Origin: Petrachloros mirabilis ULC683 | GTDB taxonomy: Bacteria > Cyanobacteriota > Cyanobacteriia > Thermosynechococcales > Thermosynechococcaceae | NCBI RefSeq assembly: GCF_009939295.1 | Contig: NZ_WVIC01000021.1 | Location: forward strand, 1 to 64,000 | Direction: 5' to 3' | DNA length: 64,000 nt | Shown here: piece after piece, positions 18,128 through 27,353 of the stretch | Numbering within the stretch: position 1 is the stretch's first letter | Layout of the letters: each line of letters starts with the position of its first letter | Position numbers and translations under genes: made by a program | Notes under the pieces: model-generated | What the model was told of the DNA's origin: nothing | Database searches by the model: none | What the model saw: the letters and a program-made list of their open reading frames with translations, nothing else

Positions 18128-18415
18128 ATGATAGGTCAACAAGACGTTCAAAAAGTTGCCCACCTAGCGCGGCTCACCCTCACCCCAGCAGAAGAAGCCC
18201 AATTTACCACCCAACTCGGTGCCATTCTCGAATACGTTGAGCAACTCAATGAATTAGACGTAACCACCGTAGAGCCAACCACCCGAGCCATCGACGTAAG
18301 CAACATCACCCGCCCAGATCAACAACACCCTCACCCCAACCGCGCCCAGATCCTAGCAGGGGCTCCTGACCCCGAAGGCGACTTTTTTAGGGTGCCCAAA
18401 ATCATGGACTCCTAG
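18128..18415 (+). CDS. gatC: Glu-tRNA(Gln) amidotransferase subunit C
   Basis: A 95-residue protein whose start DVQKVAHLARLTLTPAE is the GatC signature. The subunit supports the GatAB complex that converts Glu-tRNA(Gln) to Gln-tRNA(Gln). ATG 18128 is used rather than an upstream frame inside ycf3. It sits between ycf3 and the D27-like gene with gaps of 11 and 1 bases. gatA and gatB are not in the window. Confidence 0.95.
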   Translation: MIGQQDVQKVAHLARLTLTPAEEAQFTTQLGAILEYVEQLNELDVTTVEPTTRAIDVSNITRPDQQHPHPNRAQILAGAPDPEGDFFRVPKIMDS

Positions 18416-18416
18416 C

Positions 18417-19112
18417 GTGACCCAACCTCAGCAAGCCATGACAGCAGCCTCCTACCGCTCAATGGGATCTCCTGCCAAACACACCTATCATGACACCCTC
18501 ATCGATCGCCTATTGATTGGTTTGATCTCACGTCAAATTGCCCGAACTCTGGGCAGTCAAACCCCCTTCAAAGGCTATGTTGGCTTCGTGGATTTATCTC
18601 GCCAGATCATGCAGGGACGTAATGCCTTGGAACAACAGGCGGTTGTGGCAGTCGTCCTGAGATCTTTGGTACCCAGCCCCGTACTCACTGCAATTCGCAC
18701 CTTGTTTACACCCACTCGACGAGTCTGCGAACTGAACGCCTGGTTTGCGACCCGTCTGTTTGAGTGGCTAGTTGGACCTTGTGACCTGCAAACGGTGGAA
18801 GTGAAAGGGACAACGGGGCAGTCCCAACTCCAGACCAGTGGCGTCCACATCCAAAAATGCCGATACCTAGAGCAAAGCGGTTGCGTCGGCATGTGCCTCA
18901 ACCTCTGTAAACTCCCCACCCAAAAATTCTTCACCCAAGATTTTGGGATTCCTCTAACCCTGACCCCCAACTTTGAAGACTTCAGTTGTGAAATGGTCTT
19001 TGGCCAAGAACCCCCCGATTTCACCACCGAAGCCGCCTATCAGCAGGGTTGCCTCAGTACCTGCACCCTGAGTGCGACCCATCGCCCTACCTGTCCCACC
19101 GTTCGTGATTAG
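18417..19112 (+). CDS. DUF4033, D27-like carotenoid isomerase family
   Basis: A 231-residue protein of the DUF4033 family, to which the plant beta-carotene isomerase DWARF27 belongs. The conserved cysteine blocks are visible: CRYLEQSGCVGMCLNLCK, FFTQDFGIPLTLTPNFED, then FSCEMVFGQ and CLSTC. In plants the family acts on all-trans/9-cis-beta-carotene; a bacterial substrate is not established. It starts with GTG directly after the gatC stop (one base between), or possibly at ATG 18438, and so is translationally coupled to gatC. Confidence 0.85.
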   Translation: MTQPQQAMTAASYRSMGSPAKHTYHDTLIDRLLIGLISRQIARTLGSQTPFKGYVGFVDLSRQIMQGRNALEQQAVVAVVLRSLVPSPVLTAIRTLFTPTRRVCELNAWFATRLFEWLVGPCDLQTVEVKGTTGQSQLQTSGVHIQKCRYLEQSGCVGMCLNLCKLPTQKFFTQDFGIPLTLTPNFEDFSCEMVFGQEPPDFTTEAAYQQGCLSTCTLSATHRPTCPTVRD

Positions 19113-19132
19113 CGCCTCGGCTCGATCTCCTA

Positions 19133-19233
19133 GTGTTCCGTTAGGAAAATTTTGAGGGTCGGGGATCCTCAAAATTTAACTCCCATCAACTTCGGAGTAC
19201 TCAGCTATCCTCAAGACAAAGTTGACAGACGAC
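19133..19233. repeat. GTTCCGTCAGG-type miniature element
   Basis: A copy of the roughly 103-bp family whose left end reads GTGTTCCGTTAGGAAAATTT and whose right complement reads GTCGTCTGTCAACTTTG. It is bounded by C-TA-G on each side (19130-19133 and 19233-19236). An internal arm AAATTTTGAGG / CCTCAAAATTT forms a hairpin. It lies 20 bases after the D27-like gene. Confidence 0.75.
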
Positions 19234-19373
19234 TAGAGGGGAATGTCCCTTAATTTTTGTTTGTTGCAGGATAAACGGTTGTTCAAAGCTGCAACACCTG
19301 GCATACTGCCTTCAAGATGCTGCCGTTCCAATTTGATGGAGACTCGGCCTACCCTCCTTCTCAAAACACTGCT

Positions 19374-20159
19374 ATGGTTCAACGCTATGTGCGCGTGCAA
19401 ACGGCTGAGTCCAACATTTACTATGGTTTGCTGCAACTTAACCGAGAAGTTCAAGTTCTAGATGCGCCCCCCTGGCGCTTGGGACAGCTCACCGACTTAA
19501 TGTTGGCAGCAGACAGCTATCAAATTTTGCCGCCCTGCGCCCCCAGTAAAATTGTGGCAGTGGGGCGCAACTATCCAGCCCATGCCCAAGAAATGGGAGC
19601 CAATGTGCCCCCAGAACCCTTAATTTTTCTAAAGCCATCTACGGCCACCTTGGGGGTTGAGCGCCCCATTTTATATCCAGCCCAATCTCAACAGGTAGAC
19701 TACGAAGGAGAACTCGCCCTAGTCATTGGCGAGCGCTGTACCCGCTGCTCCCCAGAAGAGGCCGCAGACAAAATTTGGGGATATACCATTGCCAATGACG
19801 TCACAGCCCGAGATCTCCAGCGTCGGGATGGTCAGTGGACTCGCGCCAAAGGCTTCGACAGCTTTTGTCCCCTTGGCCCCTGGATTGTCCGAGAAGTTTC
19901 CACCAGTGCCCGACTCCAAACCCACCTCAATGACGATCCTCAGCCTCGACAGTCCACCACGCTCGATCAAATGGTGTTTACCCCTGATGTTTTGGTGGCC
20001 TATATCAGCCAGGTCATGACACTCTTACCTGGGGATGTTGTGTTGACCGGCACTCCCGAAGGGGTGGGGGCTTTAAGTGTAGGGGATCGAGTCCGCATCG
20101 AAATTGAAGGCATTGGGGTTCTCGAAAACCCAGTCCAGGCTCCTTTGGCCACCCCCTAA
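19374..20159 (+). CDS. Fumarylacetoacetate hydrolase family protein
   Basis: A 261-residue FAH-family enzyme. It has an N-terminal DUF2437-like part, then PSKIVAVGRNYPAHAQEMG, EPLIFLKPSTA, metal-binding DYEGELALVIG, YTIANDVTARDLQ and LLPGDVVLTGTPEGVGAL. Members cleave or decarboxylate acylpyruvate-type compounds using Mg2+. The substrate cannot be told here. ATG 19374 is chosen because the part before it has no family similarity. Confidence 0.92.
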   Translation: MVQRYVRVQTAESNIYYGLLQLNREVQVLDAPPWRLGQLTDLMLAADSYQILPPCAPSKIVAVGRNYPAHAQEMGANVPPEPLIFLKPSTATLGVERPILYPAQSQQVDYEGELALVIGERCTRCSPEEAADKIWGYTIANDVTARDLQRRDGQWTRAKGFDSFCPLGPWIVREVSTSARLQTHLNDDPQPRQSTTLDQMVFTPDVLVAYISQVMTLLPGDVVLTGTPEGVGALSVGDRVRIEIEGIGVLENPVQAPLATP

Positions 20160-20168
20160 GCTGTGAAG

Positions 20169-20642
20169 CTAGCGCACCTGCATGTAGACAGCATCAGACA
20201 AGGTGGGAATTTCGGCATAGCGCCCCCGCAGAGACTGCACCACCCCATAGACAAAAATGGCCGCCACACCCAAAAAGATAGAGGTCGAGACCGTCTTGAG
20301 GATAAAGGCAAACCCAGACACGCCCCCCACCAATTGCAGAATCAAGCGGCACAGGATTAAAACAATGTCTACCAGAAGCGCCTGCATCGTGTTAAAGCGA
20401 ATGATATGGGGAATGCGCTCGTTGCGAACCACCAGCAAGAATAGACCGAAGAAGAGAATTAAGCTGGCAAATGGGATCGAGTAAAGAGCCAGAACCGGGA
20501 GCAGGGGAACGAACAAGAATGTAAGCTGCGGAAACAAATGAAAAAACGATTGGGCAAAAAACAAGCTATCGAGTAAAGGGAGCAGGTAGGGCAGGCCGGA
20601 AAAAATCCGGTCTCGAACTGTTGTGGTTCCACGCCAATTCAT
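20169..20642 (-). CDS. Tic20 family protein
   Basis: A 157-residue membrane protein with four hydrophobic segments (YLLPLLDSLFFA, FVPLLPVLALYSIPF, ALLVDIVLILCRLILQLVG, TSIFLGVAAIFVYGVVQSL) and the family motif RNERIPHIIRFNTMQALLVD. It is homologous to the chloroplast inner-envelope protein Tic20; the cyanobacterial role is not settled. ATG 20642 gives the best fit to the family. It converges with the FAH gene, nine bases away. Confidence 0.88.
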   Translation of the reverse strand: MNWRGTTTVRDRIFSGLPYLLPLLDSLFFAQSFFHLFPQLTFLFVPLLPVLALYSIPFASLILFFGLFLLVVRNERIPHIIRFNTMQALLVDIVLILCRLILQLVGGVSGFAFILKTVSTSIFLGVAAIFVYGVVQSLRGRYAEIPTLSDAVYMQVR

Positions 20643-20751
20643 AGCGGTGTTCCTCAAATGATGGGCTGGGTAGGGGTGACTTCGACTATTTAGAAACTTC
20701 GCCATACTCCAACCATAGCCGAAAGCTGGCTTGGGAGGCTCAGCAAGGGGG

Positions 20752-20961
20752 TCAATCCTCTAGGCCGCCTTGTACATCAGCGATGCGAAATCCCATCTGA
20801 CAGCGATATTGGTGGGCTGATCCATCGTTGTCCTCAAGAAGTTGGCCACAGGAAAGTTGCCCGTGATCCCATCGAGGTTCGCCCGCCTGACTAGCCAGCA
20901 GGCACGACTGGCAAACACTTTGGGGGGGCAAGAGTTGGCTCTGGGTGAGAATGACAAGCAC
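20752..20961 (-). CDS. Small cysteine-containing protein, 69 aa
   Basis: The GTG start at 20961 is preceded by AGGAGGT at ideal spacing, which is the main reason for accepting this short frame. The product is soluble, with CQSC at about residues 18-21 and two further cysteines (LSCGQ, YRCQMG) that could bind a metal. A second minus-strand frame overlaps it but lacks a ribosome site. The function is not known. Confidence 0.6.
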   Translation of the reverse strand: MLVILTQSQLLPPQSVCQSCLLASQAGEPRWDHGQLSCGQLLEDNDGSAHQYRCQMGFRIADVQGGLED

Positions 20962-21207
20962 GATATACCTCCTGGAACTGTGAGGTACCCTAATCTTTAT
21001 TGTATGTCAACCTTTCTAGACAATCAGGTTAAGTTCTTTAAGCCGATTCAGGTGGTTTTAGTAAATACAATTTGAAGATTAGAGGGTCTTGAGGGTCAGA
21101 GATCTCTGCTCGCCTCGTGGCAGAGGGGTTATTATGGATTACTTGGAGAATCCCTTGAGGATTTGACACCTAACCCCTACCTCCGAGCCGTCATTAAGCT
21201 TGGTGGG

Positions 21208-21383
21208 CTACGGTGTACACACATTTCTAGATAAACCCATTTCACCCTGCGTTAGCCCCCCCGACCCCCCAATTCTGGGGGGAGATCAACAAAAACTGGG
21301 ACTATATTCCCCCCAAACTTGGGGGGCTAGGGGGGCGAGCGCAAAGATTTTGAATCTTTTCAAGACTTGTGTGTACACGGTAG
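21208..21383. repeat. CTACGG-ended miniature element, intact copy
   Basis: A 176-bp element with ends CTACGGTGTACACACATTTC and, as right complement, CTACCGTGTACACACAAG. A 10-bp direct repeat with one mismatch flanks it (GCTTGGTGGG 21198-21207, GCTTAGTGGG 21384-21393). Its core is almost the same as that of the copy at 4933. It lies 52 bases upstream of the glyA start and may carry part of its promoter region. Otherwise the gap 20962-21435 shows nothing clear. Confidence 0.85.
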
Positions 21384-21435
21384 GCTTAGTGGGTAGGTTC
21401 AGTTAGCCAATCATGCACTGTTGAAGGGTGGCTTT

Positions 21436-22719
21436 GTGACCAAAACCAACATGGATTTTTTGACGGCAACGGATCCGACCCTTGCCAAAATTTTGCAGCA
21501 GGAACTGCAACGACAGCAGGAACACCTGGAGCTGATTGCTAGCGAAAATTTCACTTCGGCGGCTGTCCTCGCTGCCCAGGGGTCGGTGTTGACCAATAAG
21601 TATGCTGAGGGGCTGCCTGGCAAGCGCTACTATGGCGGCTGTGAGCATATTGATGCGGCTGAGCAGCTTGCCATTGATCGGGCTCAGGACTTGTTTGGGG
21701 CGGCTCATGCCAATGTTCAACCCCATTCGGGAGCTCAGGCCAATTTTGCCGTGTTTTTGGCGTTGCTCCAGCCCGGTGACACGATTATGGGGATGGACTT
21801 GTCCCATGGGGGACACCTCACCCATGGATCCCCTGTGAATGTCTCGGGCAAGTGGTTCAAGGTGGTTCACTATGGGGTTGATCCAGAAACGGAGCAGCTT
21901 AATTATGATTCGGTGCGCGAGTTGGCCCTGGAGTACCGTCCTAAGCTGATGATCTGTGGGTACTCGGCCTATCCCCGCACGATTCACTTTGATCGGTTTC
22001 GAGCGATCGCGGATGAGGTGGGTGCTTACTTGCTGGCAGATATGGCTCACATTGCTGGTTTGGTGGCCGCAGGACTGCATCCCAATCCAGTGCCGGTCTG
22101 TGATGTGGTGACGACGACGACCCACAAGACCCTGCGTGGCCCTCGGGGCGGATTGATTCTGACCCGCGATCCTGAGTTGGGGAAAAAGTTGGATAAGGCG
22201 GTTTTTCCGGGCACCCAGGGGGGGCCACTGGAGCATGTGATTGCGGCTAAGGCAGTGGCCTTCGGGGAAGCCCTCCAACCCAATTTCAAAACCTACAGCG
22301 CCCATGTGATTGAAAATGCCCAGACACTCGCAGCCCAACTGTCCCAGCGGGGCTTCAAGATTGTTTCCAATGGCACAGACAATCACTTGTTGCTGGTGGA
22401 TCTACGTTCCATTGGCATGACCGGGAAGCGGGCGGATCAGCTGGTCAGTGAGGTCAATATTACCGCCAATAAGAATACAGTGCCCTTTGATCCTGAGTCT
22501 CCCTTTGTCACCAGTGGTCTGCGCCTCGGCTCGGCGGCCATGACCACCCGAGGCATGGGCGTAGCTGAGTTTGTGGAAATTGCCAACATTATTGCCGATT
22601 GTCTGCTGCATCCAGAGGATGAGACCATGAAGCAGTCCTGTCGGGCACGGGTGCGCTCTCTGTGCGATCGCTTCCCCTTGTATCCCCACTTGGTTCAGCC
22701 AGCGGCGGTTCCGGTTTAG
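21436..22719 (+). CDS. glyA: Serine hydroxymethyltransferase
   Basis: A 427-residue PLP enzyme that interconverts serine and glycine with tetrahydrofolate. Marks are LELIASENF near the N-terminus, [15 protein letters not shown], the PLP-lysine segment [16 protein letters not shown], and a C-terminal [17 protein letters not shown] 21436 gives the standard family length. ATG 21451 would also work. The gene supports one-carbon metabolism and, in phototrophs, photorespiration. Confidence 0.97.
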   Translation: MTKTNMDFLTATDPTLAKILQQELQRQQEHLELIASENFTSAAVLAAQGSVLTNKYAEGLPGKRYYGGCEHIDAAEQLAIDRAQDLFGAAHANVQPHSGAQANFAVFLALLQPGDTIMGMDLSHGGHLTHGSPVNVSGKWFKVVHYGVDPETEQLNYDSVRELALEYRPKLMICGYSAYPRTIHFDRFRAIADEVGAYLLADMAHIAGLVAAGLHPNPVPVCDVVTTTTHKTLRGPRGGLILTRDPELGKKLDKAVFPGTQGGPLEHVIAAKAVAFGEALQPNFKTYSAHVIENAQTLAAQLSQRGFKIVSNGTDNHLLLVDLRSIGMTGKRADQLVSEVNITANKNTVPFDPESPFVTSGLRLGSAAMTTRGMGVAEFVEIANIIADCLLHPEDETMKQSCRARVRSLCDRFPLYPHLVQPAAVPV

Positions 22720-22816
22720 GGTATAAACCCGAGAGCAGTCTATGGGGTCTCCCTGCCCAGGGGCTGCCTTCCTATAATGAATGGAGATTGTTGTCCCCTG
22801 GGTTATCTGTACCCTC

Positions 22817-23593
22817 ATGCCGTCCCCTAATGTAGAGCTTGATGCTGCCCCGTCCCCGTCCTCATCGGCTCCGTCAGCCGATGAGGAGCTGCTGGATGAT
22901 GTGGAAATGTCGCTGTTTGACCATCTCGAAGAACTGCGGCAGCGGATTTTCTATGGATTGATTGCGATCGCAGCTGGCATCGTCCTCTGTTTCACCCAGG
23001 TCAACCGGATTGTCAAACTTCTAGAAATTCCGGCACAGGAGGTAAAATTCCTGCAACTTGCCCCAGGGGAATACTTCTTTGTCTCTCTGAAAGTGGCAGC
23101 CTACAGCGGTATTTTTGTGGCCAGTCCCTTTGTGCTCTATCAAATCATCCGGTTTGTGGTGCCGGGACTCACCCGTCGAGAGCGCCGCCTCCTGGGGCCA
23201 ATTGTCTTTGGCTCCTCAATTTTGTTCGTGGCTGGGGTGGTGTTTGCCTACCTGGCTTTGATCCCGGCAGCACTCAACTTTTTTATTCAGTACGGGGCAG
23301 ATGTCGTTGAGCAACTGTGGTCTATTGATCGCTATTTTGAGTTTGTCTTGCTGCTGTTGTTTAGCACCGGCATTGCCTTTCAGATTCCGGTGATTCAATT
23401 TTTGCTGGGGCTGCTGGGCATCATCTCTGGCAAGCAAATGCTCTCAGGCTGGCGCTATGTTTTGCTGGGTGCCGTAGTCCTAGGAGCTGTCTTAACCCCT
23501 TCCACCGATCCCTTTACCCAAAGCTTACTGGGGGGAGCAGTGTTGGCCTTATATATGGGCGGTACAGGCTTGGTATTGCTGATGGGGCGCTAG
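22817..23593 (+). CDS. tatC: Twin-arginine translocase subunit TatC
   Basis: A 258-residue membrane protein with six predicted helices and the TatC marks MSLFDHLEELRQRIFYGL, FVVPGLTRRERR, and FQIPVIQFLLGLLGI. It forms the receptor for folded Tat substrates in the cytoplasmic and thylakoid membranes. The acidic, Ser/Pro-rich N-terminus (first 35 residues) is an extension. ATG 22817 was chosen. tatA/B are not adjacent. Confidence 0.95.
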   Translation: MPSPNVELDAAPSPSSSAPSADEELLDDVEMSLFDHLEELRQRIFYGLIAIAAGIVLCFTQVNRIVKLLEIPAQEVKFLQLAPGEYFFVSLKVAAYSGIFVASPFVLYQIIRFVVPGLTRRERRLLGPIVFGSSILFVAGVVFAYLALIPAALNFFIQYGADVVEQLWSIDRYFEFVLLLLFSTGIAFQIPVIQFLLGLLGIISGKQMLSGWRYVLLGAVVLGAVLTPSTDPFTQSLLGGAVLALYMGGTGLVLLMGR

Positions 23594-23596
23594 GGG

Positions 23597-23914
23597 TCAA
23601 AACTGCTCCAGAATCCACTCAGAGGCACGCTCACCCAGCTCAATGGGAATACTCACCGCCTTTCCCAGACGGGGGCGTTCACGGGTCTGCTCAATATAGT
23701 TCTGAACTTGTGCCACAGCTCCCCAGCCCCGCAAATAGGTAGCTACCGCATCTAAATGCTCAAAATACTCTGCTTCCGTCATGGGAAAAGAGACTTGCTC
23801 CAGATAGCGCCACATCACCTGGACAAAAATTTTGCCCTGGGTGCGCCGAAGTTGGACATCATAGGAGTAGCCCCATTTATCCAGCAAGAGCTGATGTAGG
23901 CGGGTTCCATCCAT
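23597..23914 (-). CDS. DUF3067 family protein
   Basis: A 105-residue protein matching a small cyanobacterial and plastid family (DUF3067): LHQLLLDKWGYSYDVQLRR, FVQVMWRYLEQVSFP, YFEHLDAVATYLRGWG. It has no membrane segment or known catalytic motif. It converges with tatC, four bases away. Its function is unknown. Confidence 0.75.
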   Translation of the reverse strand: MDGTRLHQLLLDKWGYSYDVQLRRTQGKIFVQVMWRYLEQVSFPMTEAEYFEHLDAVATYLRGWGAVAQVQNYIEQTRERPRLGKAVSIPIELGERASEWILEQF

Positions 23915-24019
23915 AGTTCTGTTTCCTTGGGAGCACGACCCTAACCCGCACAAGACAGATGGCAGGGATTACAACGCCATGCTGAGCCGCCACATGGCAA
24001 TGCAGTCATTTTAGCTATT

Positions 24020-24170
24020 AGACGGGAAGCCCCGCGCTCTCCCCTTGGCGCATCCTGCCCGCAGGGCTTAGGGGAGCGTCGGGATGAGAGGTGCGTGAGT
24101 TGAGGGACGTTGCCCGACCGCTTCCGTTGGCGAAGCCTGCCGAAGGCATAGGACAGGAAGGGCAGCAGTG
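24020..24170. repeat. Cluster of small GC-rich hairpin repeats
   Basis: Two hairpins are visible: CGCTCTCCCCTT facing TTAGGGGAGCG, and CTTCCGTTGGCGAAGCCTGC followed by GCATAGGACAGGAAG. The GCGAAGCCTGCCGAAGGC type of word is a frequent short insertion in filamentous cyanobacteria. The 318-bp gap between DUF3067 and tnpB shows no gene and no TnpA transposase. Confidence 0.55.
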
Positions 24171-24232
24171 CCGAAAAGAACAAATTATTAGAATGCATAG
24201 GACGACCCCCTAACATTTGATACAATGGTGAA

Positions 24233-25486
24233 ATGTTTCACATGTCTTTTCGCTACCGCATCTATCCAGACTTTGAGCAAGAACAGCAAATGCTAAACTG
24301 ACTCGAAACCTGTCGCAAGATTTATAACTATGCACTGCGGGAGCGCAAAGATTGGATCAATAGCCGCAAATGCCAGATTGACAGGTGCTCTTTGCAATCG
24401 GAATACATCATTCCGGCAGATGCGCCCTACCCAAACTACTACGCTCAGAAGAAAGCGTTGACCGCAGCCAAGACTGATTTCCCGCTGATTAAGGCGGTTC
24501 ACTCTCAGGTCTTGCAAAACGTGATTGCGAAGGTAGATAGTGCATTTGCGTTCATGAAAGAAAGAGGATTTGGATTCTCACGCTTCAAAAAGTTTGGGCA
24601 GTTCAAAACTTTGCACTTTCCCCAACTGCAAGCCGACCCCATTCGGGGCACTCAAATTAAAACTCCCAAGGTCGGGTTGATGCCCATTGTGTTGCATCGT
24701 CCCATCCCAGAAGGATTTGAGATTAAGAGTTTGCGGATGGTGTGCAAGCATTCTGGTTGGTATGTCACCCTTTGTCTTCAGGCTGATGTTTCTATTCCCG
24801 ATGTGCCGCCTCATGGTCATGCCATTGGGATTGATGTGGGGCTGAGTTATTTTCTGTCTACCAGTGATGGCGAACAGATTGCTAGACCGCGTTTCTTTGA
24901 CAAGCTGCACCGCAAGCTGGAGTTGCTGCAACGTTGTTTGAAACGGAAACAAAAGCGGTCTAACACTCGATCTAAGCTGATTCAGAAAATAGGTAGGGTT
25001 CATGAACAAATTGCTGCTTGTCGATTGGATTGGCAGTTCAAGCTTGCGCATCATCTTTGCGACCGGGCTGGGATGATTTTTGTCGAGGATTTGGACTTCC
25101 GAATCATGGCAAAAGGCATGTTGGGCAAGCACACCCTTGATGCTGGCTTGGGTCAATTTGTGAACCAAGTGTTGCCATGGGTTTGTTTCAAGCGCGGTGT
25201 TTACTACGGCAAGATTGACCCGAAGGGCACGTCTCAAACTTGCCCTGACTGTGGAGCCAGGGTGAAGAAAGATTGGAGTGTGCGGATTCATGAGTGTCAT
25301 GAGTGTGGGTCTATCAAGCCGAGAGATGTTGCAGCAGGTCAGGTAATATGCGCCCGTGGTCTTTCGGGTGTTGAATCTAGTAGGGGTACATTCCCCGCCC
25401 CTTGGGGCGAAGTCTTAGAATTGCAATGCGGGGCAACGCACCGCGAGCAAATCAGTTTCGATACCCCGCTGCTAGCGGCGGGGTAG
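24233..25486 (+). pseudogene. tnpB: TnpB (IS200/IS605-type) with one nonsense codon
   Basis: From ATG 24233 one frame reads MFHMSFRYRIYPDFEQ and so on, broken only by TGA at codon 23 (24299-24301), where the intact copy suggests Trp or a similar residue. After it the RuvC-like core is complete: GIDVGLSYF (Asp), FVEDLDFRIMAKGM (Glu), a zinc finger CPDC/CHEC, and KPRDVAAGQV (last Asp). TnpB is an RNA-guided nuclease related to the ancestor of Cas12. No TnpA is adjacent. It is a paralogue of the intact gene at 46054. Confidence 0.88.
25464..25483 (+). other. Hairpin at the tnpB 3' end
   Basis: CCCCGC (25464-25469) pairs with GCGGGG (25478-25483) across an 8-base loop, just before the TAG stop. 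IS200/IS605-type elements carry hairpins at their right ends, and TnpB guide RNA overlaps the gene 3' end, so this may be part of the element boundary or of its guide RNA. Guide RNA identity is inferred. Confidence 0.5.
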
Positions 25487-25505
25487 TTTATTGAGAACGG
25501 TTATA

Positions 25506-25622
25506 ATCGACAAGCAGAAGGGATTAGAAGAATTTCTGAACTTCGTTCAGGACGAAGCAGATTCACACACTACTTTACTGACTTGGGATAGAAAAGCACC
25601 AGGCCGTTCTCAACCCTATTAA
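25506..25622 (+). pseudogene. 3' fragment of an interrupted gene
   Basis: A 38-residue frame without a start (KGLEEFLNFVQDEADSH, then LTWDRKAPGRSQPY and a stop) follows directly on the tnpB right end. It looks like the tail of a gene truncated when the element arrived. The family is not recognised. Confidence 0.35.
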
Positions 25623-25633
25623 ATGGCTTAGGC

Positions 25634-26179
25634 TTAGATAGTGAGAGTGGAAACCGCCGGTTCTTGCCCCATTTGTAGAATGGCTTTCGTCATTGTTTGA
25701 GAGGCAACATGCGCGATCGCCTGCCATTCCTCTGTAGTGAACATCTGGGCGAGCATAGCGATCGCCTCAGCCCGAATCACCTTCTGTTCTTCGGGTAACG
25801 CCTGCTCTCCCTCTGCCAATAGCATCTCAATCCAGTCCGTTTGTTCGAGTGTGAGATGCCTCAGGTGACCATATAAGCATTTCTGCGCCTCCATGTAGAC
25901 AGCCTCTAGACTCCGCCCGAGCTGCCACGACTCCAACCACGCCTTCAACTCCGGCAACAAGATGGATAGCACTCGCACAGTCCACCGCTGCTGCTGCAAG
26001 GCTTCCGGCGAAGCATTTTTGAGTAACTCCACATACGGATGTAGACCCAGGCCAGCCTCAACCGGCTCTTCCTCACTAGCGTGATCGGCATCTGCTTCCC
26101 GAACCCAAGCCTCGTCATTGAGCAAGTCCATCAGGTTGCCCGTTTTTCTCAGTTGCTCAGCCAGAATGGCATCATTCAT
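25634..26179 (-). CDS. Hypothetical protein, 181 aa
   Basis: The product is not recognised. It is an acidic, mostly helical soluble protein. Segments such as LEQTDWIEMLLAEGEQAL and AIAMLAQMFTTEEWQAIAH suggest a helical bundle. It lies 15 bases after the GNAT-like gene and is probably co-transcribed with it. Confidence 0.6.
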   Translation of the reverse strand: MNDAILAEQLRKTGNLMDLLNDEAWVREADADHASEEEPVEAGLGLHPYVELLKNASPEALQQQRWTVRVLSILLPELKAWLESWQLGRSLEAVYMEAQKCLYGHLRHLTLEQTDWIEMLLAEGEQALPEEQKVIRAEAIAMLAQMFTTEEWQAIAHVASQTMTKAILQMGQEPAVSTLTI

Positions 26180-26194
26180 AAGCGATTCTCTGAG

Positions 26195-26737
26195 TTAGAG
26201 CGTTAAAGCGCCGTACTCGAAGTATACCAATCCGTCTTTGTCCGGGTCAGAGCCGTAATCCGACATATTGTAACATCGATAGAAAGCTTCCGCACCCGGT
26301 AGCGCATGGAGACCGACACGACCACCGTACCCTAACTCCACACTGCGCTGACGGGCAAAAAGTACGAGTGCCCGTCCGACCCCAATCAGATAGGGCGGAT
26401 CTTCGAGTAATCGGCGATTCCACGGCGCAGAGGCTAAGTATTCGACATAGACCAGAGGAAACCGTTGCGGCAACCAGGAACGGTGCCATTGCGTTTCGAG
26501 CAAGATGACGCCTTGAAGTAGCGCCTCAAACTCGATGCCATAGGCCTCATAGCGATCGTCATTGACAGCCAGCCGTAACTTATAGGCCCAGTCCCAACGG
26601 TTGTCAGGCTGCTGTGTCTCCCGCAGAATGCCTGCCCAGATGTCATCGATTTGTCCGACCTGTTCCTGGGTTAGCAAGCCGATTGTCGCTGTGACAATGT
26701 CGTTTGGCGGTTTGGTTAATCGAAGGGAACGGGTCAT
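26195..26737 (-). CDS. GNAT-like acetyltransferase, 180 aa
   Basis: The C-terminal half resembles a GNAT fold: VYVEYLASAPWNRR as the central strand, PPYLIGVGRALVLFARQRS as the CoA-binding turn and helix, and LHALPGAEAFYRCYNMSDYG as the late strand region. The usual Q/RxxGxG/A is only partly preserved (IGVGRA), so activity is uncertain. ATG 26737 is favoured by GAGGTG six bases before it. It is paired with the 181-residue unknown gene downstream. Confidence 0.6.
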   Translation of the reverse strand: MTRSLRLTKPPNDIVTATIGLLTQEQVGQIDDIWAGILRETQQPDNRWDWAYKLRLAVNDDRYEAYGIEFEALLQGVILLETQWHRSWLPQRFPLVYVEYLASAPWNRRLLEDPPYLIGVGRALVLFARQRSVELGYGGRVGLHALPGAEAFYRCYNMSDYGSDPDKDGLVYFEYGALTL

Positions 26738-27002
26738 AGGCATCACCTCGGAATGCCCTAAAGGTTACCAAGACCTGCTCCTAATTCCAGCATCTGGGAA
26801 GCGAGATAACCTTTCCCCATGGCTCATCTCGGTGGGGAAACCAAATTGAAAAGACTGCATCTAATGGAAGCTATGGATCCAGTAAAGCAAGAGCATTGAC
26901 CTCAAGGTCTGCCTTCCAGCAGTGAGTTTCTGGCCAGCATTGAGCAATTTTGGATCGAAAATGGATCGAAGCCTTTTTCATAAAGTCTGAAACCCCTTTT
27001 AT

Positions 27003-27156
27003 ACGTGAGTTCGACAGCTCTCGTCTGCCCTCACCCCAACCCCTCTCCCAATCCTGGGAGAGGGGCTAAAACGTTGAATTTCTGCTCTGTTCCCCCTCTC
27101 CCAATGTTGGGAGAGGGGGCTAGGGGGTGAGGGCGGATAAGTCGTCGAACTCACGT
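27003..27156. repeat. ACGTGAGTTCGAC-ended miniature element
   Basis: A 154-bp element with perfect 13-bp terminal inverted repeats ACGTGAGTTCGAC and internal CCCTCTCCCA/TGGGAGAGGG hairpins. CTTTTAT flanks both sides (26996-27002 and 27157-27163), a 7-bp target duplication. A second copy in inverse orientation lies at 55391. The rest of the gap 26738-27353 has short GC-rich words near 27225-27310 but no recognisable gene. Confidence 0.88.
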
Positions 27157-27353
27157 CTTTTATACAAAGGCTCTAAAGTTCAGATATCTACCATCGCACC
27201 GCAGAGGTCAGGAGTGCCTCCTCCGGAGGAGCTGCGCTAACGAATCTCCTATTCTCCATTGTCTTTGGTGCGCCCCAGCGCGGGTAGAGCGCTGCATTGG
27301 CGCAGCCTTGATGAAAGCAACTCGCACCCTCAGCCCTAAACACATTGCCCCAC

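Noticed and set aside
21403-22386. Long minus-strand frame of 327 codons opposite glyA
   Set aside because: It is the antisense shadow of glyA, which has clear family motifs on the plus strand.
24233-25486. Treating TGA at codon 23 of tnpB as a recoded tryptophan
   Set aside because: Cyanobacteria use TGA as stop, and other genes here end in TGA (for example arsM and arsS), so a nonsense mutation is simpler.
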